From contig CAKXIK010000006.1 of NCBI GenBank assembly GCA_934875675.1, positions 1 through 64,000 of the forward strand: 64,000 nt of DNA. The letters are read 5' to 3'. Under the pieces are notes generated by a model. That model had not been told where the DNA came from. It ran no database searches and saw only the letters and a program-made list of their open reading frames with translations. Shown here in pieces: positions 33,582-41,955 of this stretch. Made by a program: the position numbers and the translations under genes. Numbering within the stretch: the first letter of the stretch is position 1; every line of letters starts with the position of its first letter. The DNA is from an uncultured bacterium (GTDB lineage: Bacteria > Bacillota > Clostridia > Oscillospirales > Acutalibacteraceae).

Positions 33582-33663
33582 TCATGCATACCGAAACTGA
33601 AATGTGAGTTCTTTCTGAAAGGACTTGTGTCATCCGGTTTTCAGTTAAAATCCATATAAAAGT

Positions 33664-33703
33664 AAAAAGGGATTGCCGACAACCGCCGGCAATCCCTTTT
33701 TGT
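33664..33703. terminator. Bidirectional terminator after GH78
   Basis: Stem AAAAAGGGATTGCCG / CGGCAATCCCTTTTT (33664-33701), A-rich before and T-rich after. Confidence 0.9.
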
Positions 33704-33754
33704 CAAGATCAGAATGAGCCATCTGTACCGCGTGTGATGGTAAGCTGTGATCGT

Positions 33755-34378
33755 TTAAAATTCAGGCGTGTACTCTTCCGGTACCACAGCATATTCAATG
33801 GATTTGACATAGATGTCTTTAAATTTCACTTTGGTACAGTATGCTTCAAACCCAATTTTTCCGTGCGTCGTATAATCAATTGGATTTGGATCGGTAACCT
33901 CTAAAACTAATTGTCCGTCAATAATGACAAAAGCATGTCCGTCAATACTGCCCATCTGAATATGGTATTCCTGCTGGGGAATAAAATTGAACAGGGGAGT
34001 TGCAACATTCAAGTCATAGGCAGGGGATTTTTCAAATCCCACTTTTCCGTGCCACCAACCCTGCAGACCTGCCACATAAGCAACGTCTCTCGTGTTCGTT
34101 TCATAATTCCAGCTGCCGTTCCACATCGCGTTGATATCATGTGTACAAGGCGCGACCGTTGCTGCTTTAAAATCCAGCATAACATTTTCAAAGTAATTCG
34201 CCTTTGATATTACCATCGCAGCAGAATTTGTGGGGTTCTCGCCGATTAACCATCCGTCTGCAACATGCCAATTGCCCGCCTGTACCGAGAAGTCGTTTTC
34301 CAGAACCTCGGGAGTCATTTCTTTGTGATACAAGACCTTGCATTGATCTAAATTCAATTCTTTTTTTAATAATCGCAT
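33755..34378 (-). CDS. Beta-rich protein of unknown function, possible carbohydrate-binding fold
   Basis: 207 residues, no signal peptide. The composition and pattern (NWHVADGWLIGENP, YHIQMGSIDGHAFVIIDGQ, HGKIGFEAYCTKVKFKDIYV) look like a concanavalin-A-like sandwich as in LamG or DUF1961/DUF1080-type proteins that accompany carbohydrate enzymes. No catalytic residues can be named. It faces the GH78 gene across a terminator and lies 91 nt downstream of an AraC regulator on the same strand. AGGAAGGG precedes the ATG by 9 nt. Confidence 0.65.
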   Translation of the reverse strand: MRLLKKELNLDQCKVLYHKEMTPEVLENDFSVQAGNWHVADGWLIGENPTNSAAMVISKANYFENVMLDFKAATVAPCTHDINAMWNGSWNYETNTRDVAYVAGLQGWWHGKVGFEKSPAYDLNVATPLFNFIPQQEYHIQMGSIDGHAFVIIDGQLVLEVTDPNPIDYTTHGKIGFEAYCTKVKFKDIYVKSIEYAVVPEEYTPEF

Positions 34379-34469
34379 AATACATACCCTTCCTATTAAT
34401 TTGGTTTTATTTTATTGAAGAACCAAGAAAATATATCCTGATGCGAAGAGTATAGTAAAATGTTTGGCG

Positions 34470-35327
34470 TTACTTGTGTTTGACCGGAATCCACATTTCA
34501 CAGGAGTAGTTTTCATCCTGGGTGCCATTGGGGTATTGGGCAGGATCATTATACATTTCAATGCAGTAACCCGCGGCAATTTCGTAATCCTTACAGTTTG
34601 GGAGCCATTCTGCAAAGATTTTGTGGTTAGTGTCCTGCAGGGAAAACGGCATTGGCCCCTTACAGCTGAAAACCGCCCAGGTAAATGCCGGAATGGTCTT
34701 CGTGACGAGTCCTTCTGCAACCGCCTGCGCCGGATTGTAGTTGTCAGCGATCAAATATTCAAAATCTTCTGATCCCATAGCGTCATCAATGTTGACTCCA
34801 TACATTCCGCAGACAGCATTTTTTTGGCCAGACTGATAAAGCTGAGACCAAAACATGGGAATCTCGATTTTTGCCCGGTCATATGTGAACCTTCTGGAAA
34901 CGCCCACCACGGTAAACGCCGGTTTTTCAACAATTTTGTAATCCATTACATAACCGCCTTCCAAAGTAAATTTGATTTTTAGCGGAGCAAATGATTTAAT
35001 CATTGCGCCGTCTTTTCGGACAGCTGATGGTGTAACGCCGTGAAAGCGGGTAAAGGCCTTTGTGAAGCTATCGGGAGAATCGTAACCGTATTTCAGCGCA
35101 ATATCAATAATTTTCTGATTTGAGGAAACAAGCTCGCTGCCGGCAAGAGCAAGCCTGCGCTGACGGATGTATTCTCCGACGGTGAGACCGCAAAGCATGG
35201 AAAAACCCTTTTGAAAATAGAATGGAGACACCAGAGCTTGTTTTGCGATTTTATCGATCGTTAGTTCTTCCGTCATGTTTTCTTCCACATATTGAATCGC
35301 GTTGCCGATACATTCCACCCAACCCAT
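34470..35327 (-). CDS. AraC-family regulator with GyrI-like effector domain
   Basis: 285 residues. An N-terminal AraC double helix-turn-helix (about 1-110; KIAKQALVSPFYFQKGFSML and IALKYGYDSPDSFTKAFTRF) is followed by a GyrI-like/Bacterial transcription activator effector-binding domain (about 125-285, FTVVGVSRRFTYD...CEMWIPVK). This is the Rob/SoxS-like layout of multidrug or metabolite sensors. The start at 35327 follows AAAGGTATGGTC, the extended ribosome binding site of this genome; ATG at 35339 lies inside it. Target genes are unknown. Confidence 0.88.
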   Translation of the reverse strand: MGWVECIGNAIQYVEENMTEELTIDKIAKQALVSPFYFQKGFSMLCGLTVGEYIRQRRLALAGSELVSSNQKIIDIALKYGYDSPDSFTKAFTRFHGVTPSAVRKDGAMIKSFAPLKIKFTLEGGYVMDYKIVEKPAFTVVGVSRRFTYDRAKIEIPMFWSQLYQSGQKNAVCGMYGVNIDDAMGSEDFEYLIADNYNPAQAVAEGLVTKTIPAFTWAVFSCKGPMPFSLQDTNHKIFAEWLPNCKDYEIAAGYCIEMYNDPAQYPNGTQDENYSCEMWIPVKHK

Positions 35328-35582
35328 TGTTTTGACCATACCTTTCTGCCGTACTGCCGTTTTGGCGTCGGTTTCGGCTTGCCGAACGTGTATTTTCTCG
35401 AACGAATCACCATCTTCTGTAATTCTATGGTACTGCTCTTTTGAAACCGGTTCCCGACTTTTTCTGTTGTCTTTTGTCCGATTGTCTATTGCTTTTGCAG
35501 TATGGAACGGAATTTAATGCGAATTTATCTTGAAACGGTTGATAAAAATGGTCTGGTATAACTCTTTTATTTGATATTCGTC

Positions 35583-35780
35583 TTAATCGGAAGTGTTTTT
35601 AGATGGCGGGTTATTCATGCTATTTTCTTTTATCGGGTTGCGTTGTTTTGCTTTCATTCTTTCGCAGGTAGTGAGAGGTCTTTTGACGGAATCGTGATGA
35701 TGCTGTTTGCATGCGGCACAGTTTCCATGACGTTCACACTTAACCCGCTTACAGGGGCATTTGTTTGCAGGATGATCCAT
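35583..35780 (-). CDS. Small Cys/His-rich protein (CPC...CERHGNC..C family)
   Basis: 65 residues. The pattern CPCKRVKCERHGNCAACKQH followed by a late TTCER recurs in short Firmicutes proteins of unknown function; six Cys and several His suggest a zinc knuckle. The ATG follows AAGGAG by 6 nt, a strong ribosome binding site, and a promoter with TATAAT lies 150 bp upstream. An opposite-strand frame over the same bases has no such support. The basic C-terminal tail may bind nucleic acid; function unknown. Confidence 0.8.
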   Translation of the reverse strand: MDHPANKCPCKRVKCERHGNCAACKQHHHDSVKRPLTTCERMKAKQRNPIKENSMNNPPSKNTSD

Positions 35781-35923
35781 AAAGTTCTCCTTAATCTAAG
35801 ATAAAATGTGTAATATCCAAGGATCTTCTGTTCTACCATTGCGTATAGTGTCAGGGTGCAGTGAAAGCTTTGTCGTGTTTCGATTGTTACACCATGCACC
35901 TTCCATTAATAGGGTACCGTTTT
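35781..35923 (-). promoter_or_regulatory. Long leader of the small Cys-rich protein gene
   Basis: About 140 nt of transcribed leader with the complementary pair GGTGCA and TGCACC about 48 nt apart (plus-strand 35849-35902), so a stem-loop is possible. No known riboswitch recognised. Confidence 0.35.
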
Positions 35924-35928
35924 CTTAA

Positions 35929-35957
35929 ATTATATCAGCACGCTGCCAATTGTACAA
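35929..35957 (-). promoter_or_regulatory. Promoter of the small Cys-rich protein gene
   Basis: On the minus strand TTGTAC (35952-35957), 17 bp, TATAAT (35929-35934). Confidence 0.7.
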
Positions 35958-35966
35958 GATTGTATC

Positions 35967-36002
35967 AAAAAAAGAGACTTGCAAAAAATGCAAGTCTCTT
36001 TT
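35967..36002 (-). terminator. Terminator of tRNA-Arg
   Basis: Stem AAAAGAGACTTGCA / TGCAAGTCTCTTTT (35970-36002) directly after the CCA end, followed on the minus strand by a further T-run. Confidence 0.85.
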
Positions 36003-36078
36003 GGCGCGCCCGGAGGGATTCGAACCCGCGACCTCTTGATTCGTAGTCAAGCACTCTATCCAACTGAGCTACGAGCGC
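36002..36078 (-). tRNA. tRNA-Arg (anticodon ACG)
   Basis: Minus-strand cloverleaf of 77 nt. Acceptor GCGCTCG pairs with CGGGCGC, discriminator G, encoded CCA. The D-loop has AGCTCAGTTGGATAGAG, the anticodon arm is CTTGA-CTACGAA-TCAAG with anticodon ACG, and the T-arm has GGTTCGAATCC. The A34 is normally converted to inosine to read CGU, CGC and CGA. Confidence 0.97.
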
Positions 36079-36104
36079 ATAAGCACTTTTTTAAGTGCTT
36101 GACT

Positions 36105-36133
36105 ATTCTATCACATCATTTCCGAAAATGCAA
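36105..36133 (-). promoter_or_regulatory. Promoter of tRNA-Arg
   Basis: On the minus strand TTGCAT (36128-36133), 17 bp, TAGAAT (36105-36110). A hairpin AAGCACTT / AAGTGCTT lies between it and the tRNA. Confidence 0.7.
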
Positions 36134-36177
36134 GCATATTTTTAAAATTCCATCATTTTTATTCAGAAAAGGCAGAT

Positions 36178-37434
36178 CTATTTGGAATCCGCGTTTCGAA
36201 TCGCCTGCAATGCAAGAAAAAGAGCATTGGAAGCGGCCACGGTACGAATATACTCGCGTTCTTCACCATAACCCCGTCCAAGCATCAGGCGCAAGACCGT
36301 ACGGAACTTTTTGCTCGATACGCCAACATAGACCAGACCAACCGGCTTTTGAGCACTGCCGCCGCCGGGGCCGGCAAGTCCGGTGGTGGAAACGGCAATA
36401 TCTGCACCGGAAAGTTTTCTTACCCCTTCTGCCATTTCAGCAGCAGTCTGTTCCGAGACAGCCCCGTATGCCGCAAGCGTTTCGTGCCGGACACCAAGCA
36501 GGCTTTCCTTCATTTCGTTTGCATAGGAACATATGCCGCAATGAAAGACGGAAGAGCTGCCGGAAACCTCGGTGATGCGTTTGGAGATCAACCCGCCGGT
36601 GCAGCTTTCTGCAGTGGCAAGAACCAGATGCTTTTTATTGAGCGCACGCACCACAGCAGTTTGCAGATCTCCGATATCCACGCCGTAAACATGGTCGCCG
36701 AATTGTGCGCAAATCCGGTCAACCACGGGATCAATCAGTGCGTAGGCCGCAGATTGATTTTCTGCCGATGCGGTAACACGCAGTTGAACCTCGCCGTCCT
36801 TTGCGTAAGGGGCAAGCGTGGGGTTATGCAGGGAGAGCATTTGATCACGCAGCTGATCCTCCACGGCAGATTCCCCCACACCAAAAATGTGAACGGAGCG
36901 GGAAACCAGCGTGGTTCCGGTCAGCTGGGCAAGAATGGGAAGCACTTGATTGCGGAACATGGGGCGCATCTCACGCGGGGGGCCGGGCAAAAGAATCAAT
37001 CGTTTGCCGTCCTGTTCCAGCAGCACACCCGGTGCCGTGCCGTTTTCGTTGGGTAAAATCACAGCGCCTTCGGGCATCATTGCCTGCTTGCGGTTGTTAT
37101 CGGTCATTGGGCGATTGATACGGGCAAAAAAAGCCTCAATTCGCTCCAGAGACGGTGCATCCAATACCATCTTTCTGCCAAACAATTCGGCGGCAGTCTC
37201 TTTGGTTAAGTCATCATAGGTGGGCCCGAGCCCGCCGGTTGTGATGACACAGTCACACTGGGACAACGCCTCCTGCAAAGCAACTTTCAACCGTGCATCA
37301 TTATCACCCACAACAGACTGGTGAAACACGTTGATTCCCACAGATGCAAGCCCCTGGGCGATCACCGGTGCATTGGTGTTTACGATGTCGCCAAGGAGCA
37401 GCTCCGTCCCGACGCAGAGAATTTCTGCTTTCAT
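36178..37434 (-). CDS. cinA: CinA-family competence/damage-inducible protein
   Basis: 418 residues in two domains. The N-terminal MoCF/COG1058 domain (about 1-170; VGTELLLGDIVNTNAPVIA, TTGGLGPTYDDLTKE) hydrolyses ADP-ribose-type compounds in relatives. The C-terminal CinA domain (about 255-418; LATAESCTGGLISKRITEV, STTGLAGPGGGS) has the nicotinamide-mononucleotide amidase signature. It is thought to clean damaged NAD-derived metabolites. The start at 37434 follows GAAAGGGATGGTC. Confidence 0.93.
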   Translation of the reverse strand: MKAEILCVGTELLLGDIVNTNAPVIAQGLASVGINVFHQSVVGDNDARLKVALQEALSQCDCVITTGGLGPTYDDLTKETAAELFGRKMVLDAPSLERIEAFFARINRPMTDNNRKQAMMPEGAVILPNENGTAPGVLLEQDGKRLILLPGPPREMRPMFRNQVLPILAQLTGTTLVSRSVHIFGVGESAVEDQLRDQMLSLHNPTLAPYAKDGEVQLRVTASAENQSAAYALIDPVVDRICAQFGDHVYGVDIGDLQTAVVRALNKKHLVLATAESCTGGLISKRITEVSGSSSVFHCGICSYANEMKESLLGVRHETLAAYGAVSEQTAAEMAEGVRKLSGADIAVSTTGLAGPGGGSAQKPVGLVYVGVSSKKFRTVLRLMLGRGYGEEREYIRTVAASNALFLALQAIRNADSK

Positions 37435-37566
37435 AAATATGACCATCCCTTTCCGCGGCACCGCAAATTGCGGCGGTCTTGTTTGCCGGAAAACCGGCGT
37501 TTCTTCCCGCCTGACAAAGAATGTGATGCTGCACGTGAAAATTGTGTCACGAATCCAGTAGTTTTA

Positions 37567-37595
37567 TTGCAAAAATATTTAAATTATTATATCAT
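37567..37595 (+). promoter_or_regulatory. Promoter of the MORN-repeat gene
   Basis: TTGCAA (37567-37572), 17 bp, TATCAT (37590-37595). Confidence 0.5.
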
Positions 37596-37637
37596 TATGA
37601 TAATATGAGTGCAACAGGAAAGAGAGGGGACTCCGAA

Positions 37638-40277
37638 GTGCAGGATAAGATTATTTTTCTTCGTTTTTTTTCCGGGGGAGAGCTGCCGCACGAGGATGCA
37701 TTGTTTCTGGATGCCCGTCGTGCGTTTTTTTCAAAAATGGAGGAAGACGAAAACCGCGTTCAGCGCACGGAATATGATATAAATGGGGTTCGCCGCGCTT
37801 GTCAGTACCGGTTTAATAATAAAAAGCCGGTATGGATTGTGCGGGAGGGCAGGCGCGCGGTGCAAAAGCTTGTCTGCCGCAAGGACGGGAGCTATGTGGT
37901 GCTTACGTTGGACGAAAAAGGGCTGATTGTGCGCGAAGAACTCTATTCCGCAATTGACACCTGGCTTGGAATCACGGAGTACCGCGACGGAAGAATGGCC
38001 ACTCATGCACAGCCCGGCGGTGACGGAACCTTGATTGCCCAGCAGGTGATTACAGAGGATCGCTCCGTGCGAAACCTGCGGTTGGTTGCGTGCCCGTCCG
38101 TGCTGTGGGATAACAAAGAGGTGCTGCAGGCAGTCATGCGCGAATGCGGACTGCCGCAGGCTGTGGCGTTTACACAAAACAGCGCCTATTGTTATTATGA
38201 AGAGCGGTTGGCGGAACAGGCAAACCGCTGTGCGGCAAGATTTCCGGTACATGCCACGTTTGTTGCGGCAAAGCTCCGTGCAGATGATGAACCGCAGGAA
38301 AAAACAGAGCCCGATGCAGGTGAGCGAAAGGACAAGCTGTTTGATGAAATATTTGGCGAGGTGACACAGGATGCGGAATGTGGGGTGCACGAACCGCTAA
38401 CGCCATCCGATGCGATTTGCCATGGAATTACGCAGAAGGTTGACCTGCCCACGCTGGAGGAATTGTTTTCTGACGCAGAGCAAAATGCCGCTCAACCAAG
38501 TCAAAAAATTATGGAAGCACAGGAGCCTCTGCCTTCTTTAGAAGAGCTTTTTGCCGATACACCGCCGGATTCCCAAAAAGAACCGGAGAAACCAGAAGTT
38601 CGGGTGCAGCAGCCTGAGTTTGAGCGCAGAATTTTTGAGGGACAGGAGTATTCCGCTCTGCTGGAATTTAACCGTGATGGTACCAGAGTTTACGCAGGAG
38701 GAGTACGTGCAGAGGAACGCGATGGATTTGGCGTCAGTGCCGACCTGGATATGAAGAGTGCCTTTGCCGGTGTTTGGCTCTACGGAGGTCGCTGCGGTGT
38801 CATGACCAGCCAGAGTGAGGATGGAACCATACGCGTCCGGTTTGAGGACAGCGCCTCTCAGAACCCGGAAATGCCCGAGGGACCAAACTGCATTTTTGGT
38901 GCAGATGGCGGTTTGATTTTTGCAGGGCAAATGAGCGGGGAACAGCGCAGCGGCTTTGGCGTTGCAAAATGGGGTGAAGCGGGTCACCGTTACCTTGGCA
39001 TGTGGCAGCAGAATCAGCCGCACGGCAGAGGACTGGAACAGGATGCAGACGGAATGCCGGTTTACGAGGGAGAATGGAAATCCGGAAAACGTGACGGCTT
39101 TGGCACGGAGTTTGAACAAGGAAAACCGGTATATTCCGGCAACTGGAGCAACAATCAACGCTGCGGCTCCGGTGTGATGACGAAAAAGGACGGCAATCGG
39201 CTGGTTGGCAACTTTGACGGTGATGAGCTCACCGGATTTGCAACGGAATACGATGCGGATGGAGTAAAGGTTTACGAGGGCGAATGGAAAAACGGCGTTC
39301 GATGCGGAGAAGGTTCTTTGTTTCTGATTTCCGGCGGGCGCATTGACGGAAGATTTAAACAGGGAGAGCTGACCGGTACCGCCGTGGAGTTTAATGCAGC
39401 CGGTTCCATGGTTTATCGCGGTGCATTTTCCGGTACGATGAGACACGGACGCGGTACTTTGTTTGAAAACGGCGAAGCAGTTTACGAGGGCGATTTTTCT
39501 CATGATCGGTTTGACGGCAACGGCAAGCAGATGGAAAACGGGGTCACGGTCTATGTAGGCGCATTTTCTGATGGAATGCGCAGCGGAGTGGGTGCTTCGT
39601 TCCGGCAGGGAAAGCCGTTCTATTTTGGTCAGTGGGAAAACGGTGTGCGCAGCGGCTGCGGCGTTGAATACCATGACGGAGAGCCGGTGTTTGCAGGTTG
39701 TTTTGAAAACGGTGTGCGCAGCGGACGCGGCAATGAATACGGCGGCGGCGTATTGCAGCGGGAGGTTGTTTGCAAAAACGGTGAGCCGGTTTATATGCTC
39801 GAATACGGTGCAAACGGCGAGCCGGAATATATCGGGGCGGTTTATTGCGGAAAGCGCAGCGGAATGGGTCGCCTGCTCGGACAAAACTGCGAATGCGAGG
39901 AACAGGGAATTTTCAGTGAAGGAAAACTGGTGCAGCCGGTTCAGGTGATTGTGCAGCCGCTCGAAGAACTGCCTTGCCCCGAAGAACTGCGCGGCTCTAC
40001 CTATGAATCGCTCGCAAATCCGCAGCTGCATTGCGTGGTAGAGGTTCCGTTTGCGGGAGGAAGATACTCCGGCTATTGGTGCGGAGGAAAACCCCAGGGA
40101 AAGGGAACGCTGCTCTTTTCCGACCATTGCTATGCCGGAGGCTTTTACAATGGCGTGCCAAATGGAGAGGGCAAGCTTTTTCTTTCCACGGGGAAAATAA
40201 TTGAGGGACATTTTGCTGCCGAGGGCGGTGAGCGGATTCTTTGCGGTGACTGCGCATATTTTGTGACGCGAAACTAA
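37638..40277 (+). CDS. Giant MORN-repeat protein
   Basis: 879 residues. The N-terminal 200 residues form a domain I do not recognise. An acidic linker follows (about 200-335) with repeated short motifs LPTLEELFSD, LPSLEELFAD that may bind partners. From about 345 to the end there are 17-18 MORN-type repeats of about 23 residues (for example VYEGEWKSGKRDGFGTEF, VYVGAFSDGMRSGVGASF). MORN repeats form elongated beta structures that bind lipids or proteins. No signal peptide or membrane helix, so cytoplasmic. Start GTG at 37638 follows GAGAGGGG; ATG at 37605 is an alternative. Confidence 0.85.
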   Translation: MQDKIIFLRFFSGGELPHEDALFLDARRAFFSKMEEDENRVQRTEYDINGVRRACQYRFNNKKPVWIVREGRRAVQKLVCRKDGSYVVLTLDEKGLIVREELYSAIDTWLGITEYRDGRMATHAQPGGDGTLIAQQVITEDRSVRNLRLVACPSVLWDNKEVLQAVMRECGLPQAVAFTQNSAYCYYEERLAEQANRCAARFPVHATFVAAKLRADDEPQEKTEPDAGERKDKLFDEIFGEVTQDAECGVHEPLTPSDAICHGITQKVDLPTLEELFSDAEQNAAQPSQKIMEAQEPLPSLEELFADTPPDSQKEPEKPEVRVQQPEFERRIFEGQEYSALLEFNRDGTRVYAGGVRAEERDGFGVSADLDMKSAFAGVWLYGGRCGVMTSQSEDGTIRVRFEDSASQNPEMPEGPNCIFGADGGLIFAGQMSGEQRSGFGVAKWGEAGHRYLGMWQQNQPHGRGLEQDADGMPVYEGEWKSGKRDGFGTEFEQGKPVYSGNWSNNQRCGSGVMTKKDGNRLVGNFDGDELTGFATEYDADGVKVYEGEWKNGVRCGEGSLFLISGGRIDGRFKQGELTGTAVEFNAAGSMVYRGAFSGTMRHGRGTLFENGEAVYEGDFSHDRFDGNGKQMENGVTVYVGAFSDGMRSGVGASFRQGKPFYFGQWENGVRSGCGVEYHDGEPVFAGCFENGVRSGRGNEYGGGVLQREVVCKNGEPVYMLEYGANGEPEYIGAVYCGKRSGMGRLLGQNCECEEQGIFSEGKLVQPVQVIVQPLEELPCPEELRGSTYESLANPQLHCVVEVPFAGGRYSGYWCGGKPQGKGTLLFSDHCYAGGFYNGVPNGEGKLFLSTGKIIEGHFAAEGGERILCGDCAYFVTRN

Positions 40278-40326
40278 GCAGACACATGCTTGCATATTGC
40301 GGCAAGAATTGCATGGGGGAATTTTG

Positions 40327-41130
40327 ATGCAAATGGAAACTTTGCAAAAGAATGCAGATCGTTTTACGGGTTTTGCCCGGATTTATGACCAGGCAAGACC
40401 CGCCGTGCCCGAATACCCGGTTGCGGTTATTGAAAAATACCTTGGCAGAAAACCCCGAACGGTAGTTGATCTCGGCAGCGGAACCGGTCTTTCAACACAG
40501 GTGTGGAAAAATCGCGGTGTTCACGTAATCGGTATTGAGCCGAGCGACGATATGCTTATGGTGGCCAAGCAAAGGGAATGTGACGGCGTTTCATTTTGTC
40601 ACGGTTTTGGCAATGACACCGGCCTGGAAGCGGAATGTGCGGATGCGGTAACCTGCTCGCAGTCGTTTCATTGGATGGAGCCAAAAAGTACCTTGCAGGA
40701 GGTAGAACGCATTCTCAAATCGGGTGGCGTGTTTGCCACGATTGATTGTGATTGGCCGCCGGTAACAGAATGGCGGGCGGAGCAGGCATATATGGAACTT
40801 TACGAAAGAATATGCCAATTGGAGAAGGATATGCCCGATCTGCGGGACTCTTTTGTAAGATACCCCAAGGAACGTCACCTTGCAAATTTGAAGGCAAGCG
40901 GATTTTTTCGGTATTGTCGTGAAATTACATTTGCAAATACGGAAGACTGTACTGCAGACCGACTGATTGAATTGCTGTTAAGTCAAGGAAGTTTGCAGAC
41001 AATTCTCAAGCTTCACCCGCAAAGCATAGAAAGGGAATTGAGTTTGTTTCGCAGCACGATGAAGCTGATTTTTGGTTCCCGTACATTTTCAGTGGATTTT
41101 TGCTACCGGATGCGTGTGGCGGTAAAATAA
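40327..41130 (+). CDS. Class I SAM-dependent methyltransferase
   Basis: 267 residues. SAM-binding motif I VVDLGSGTGLST, motif II VIGIEPSDDML and the post-motif ADAVTCSQSFHWMEP, typical of methyltransferase_11-type enzymes close to UbiE/TAM. Substrate unknown. The ATG at 40327 follows GGGGGAA; the gene is 49 nt after the MORN gene and probably cotranscribed. Confidence 0.85.
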   Translation: MQMETLQKNADRFTGFARIYDQARPAVPEYPVAVIEKYLGRKPRTVVDLGSGTGLSTQVWKNRGVHVIGIEPSDDMLMVAKQRECDGVSFCHGFGNDTGLEAECADAVTCSQSFHWMEPKSTLQEVERILKSGGVFATIDCDWPPVTEWRAEQAYMELYERICQLEKDMPDLRDSFVRYPKERHLANLKASGFFRYCREITFANTEDCTADRLIELLLSQGSLQTILKLHPQSIERELSLFRSTMKLIFGSRTFSVDFCYRMRVAVK

Positions 41131-41179
41131 ACAAATTAAATTAGATGAAAAAGACTTTTCAACAAAGGAACGTGAAAAT

Positions 41180-41842
41180 GTGGAAAACCTGCACGGTGCA
41201 ATTTTTGATCTGGATGGAACGCTGTTGGATTCGATGGGGATTTGGAGGAAGATTGACGTTGATTTTTTGGGGAAACGCGGCATCGAAATGACACCGGATT
41301 ATCCCGAGGAGATCACGGCACTCGATTCGCGTTCCGCTGCGGAATATACCATCCGGCGATATGGCTTTGCCGATACGCCGGAGATGCTCATGAAAGAATG
41401 GAACGGAATGTGCCGGGAGGCATATCACCACACTGTGCAGCTCAAACCGGGTGCAGAAGAATTGGTGAAACGTCTGTTTGCGTGCAGTGTCAAAATTGCG
41501 GCGGCTACGGCGTTGGCGGAAGAGCTGTTTCTGCCTGCCTTGCGCAGATTGAGACTGGCAGACTGCTTTTCGGCATTTGCCTGCTGCAATGAGGTGACAC
41601 GCGGCAAGGGTTCTCCGGATGTTTATCTGCTTGCAGCGGAAAGAATTGGCGTGATACCGCAAAACTGCATTGTGTTTGAGGATATTCTCGCGGGTGTGCG
41701 CAGCGCAAAACAAGCAGGATTTTCTGTTTGCGGTGTATTTGATGAGTCGTCCAAACAGGACTGGCAGAATATTTGTTCCGAAGCCGATTTTGCAGTCCGT
41801 AATTTTTCACAAGCGGAACGGCTCCTGTTTGAAAACAAATAA
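41180..41842 (+). CDS. HAD-family hydrolase, beta-phosphoglucomutase-like
   Basis: 220 residues. Motif I FDLDGTLLDSMGIW, a helical cap (about 15-85), Lys of motif III in TRGKGSPDVYL and motif IV VFEDILAGVRSAKQAG. This is the subgroup that includes beta-phosphoglucomutase and small-molecule phosphatases. GTG start at 41180 after AAAGGAACG. It is the last gene of the MORN-methyltransferase transcript, ending in a very long hairpin. Confidence 0.85.
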   Translation: MENLHGAIFDLDGTLLDSMGIWRKIDVDFLGKRGIEMTPDYPEEITALDSRSAAEYTIRRYGFADTPEMLMKEWNGMCREAYHHTVQLKPGAEELVKRLFACSVKIAAATALAEELFLPALRRLRLADCFSAFACCNEVTRGKGSPDVYLLAAERIGVIPQNCIVFEDILAGVRSAKQAGFSVCGVFDESSKQDWQNICSEADFAVRNFSQAERLLFENK

Positions 41843-41843
41843 G

Positions 41844-41940
41844 AAATCCCCGATCAGCCTCTGAATTAGCTGATATGTACCCCTAATACTGGATACCCAG
41901 TGTTGGGGGGTACATATCAGGAGGGCTGGTCGGGGATTTT
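41844..41940. terminator. Very long composite hairpin, probable bidirectional terminator
   Basis: Three nested stems: AAATCCCCGATCAGCC (41844-41859) with GGCTGGTCGGGGATTT (41924-41939), TGATATGTACCCC (41871-41883) with GGGGTACATATCA (41907-41919), and inner ACTGG / CCAGT. Followed by TTTT. It is longer than needed for termination and might derive from a mobile palindrome. Confidence 0.85.
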
Positions 41941-41955
41941 TGCAGAAGGGTTTCC

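Noticed and set aside
35571..35804. Plus-strand 77-residue hydrophobic frame
   Set aside because: Overlaps the Cys-rich minus-strand gene, which has a better ribosome site, promoter and family pattern.
35861..36575. Plus-strand reading frames with the GGIRTRDLLIRS-type peptide
   Set aside because: This is the well-known false translation of the antisense strand of a tRNA gene; the tRNA-Arg on the minus strand explains the conservation.
38538..40295. 585-residue minus-strand frame opposite the MORN gene
   Set aside because: Shadow of the repeated Gly/Tyr-rich coding strand; the plus-strand MORN pattern is unmistakable.
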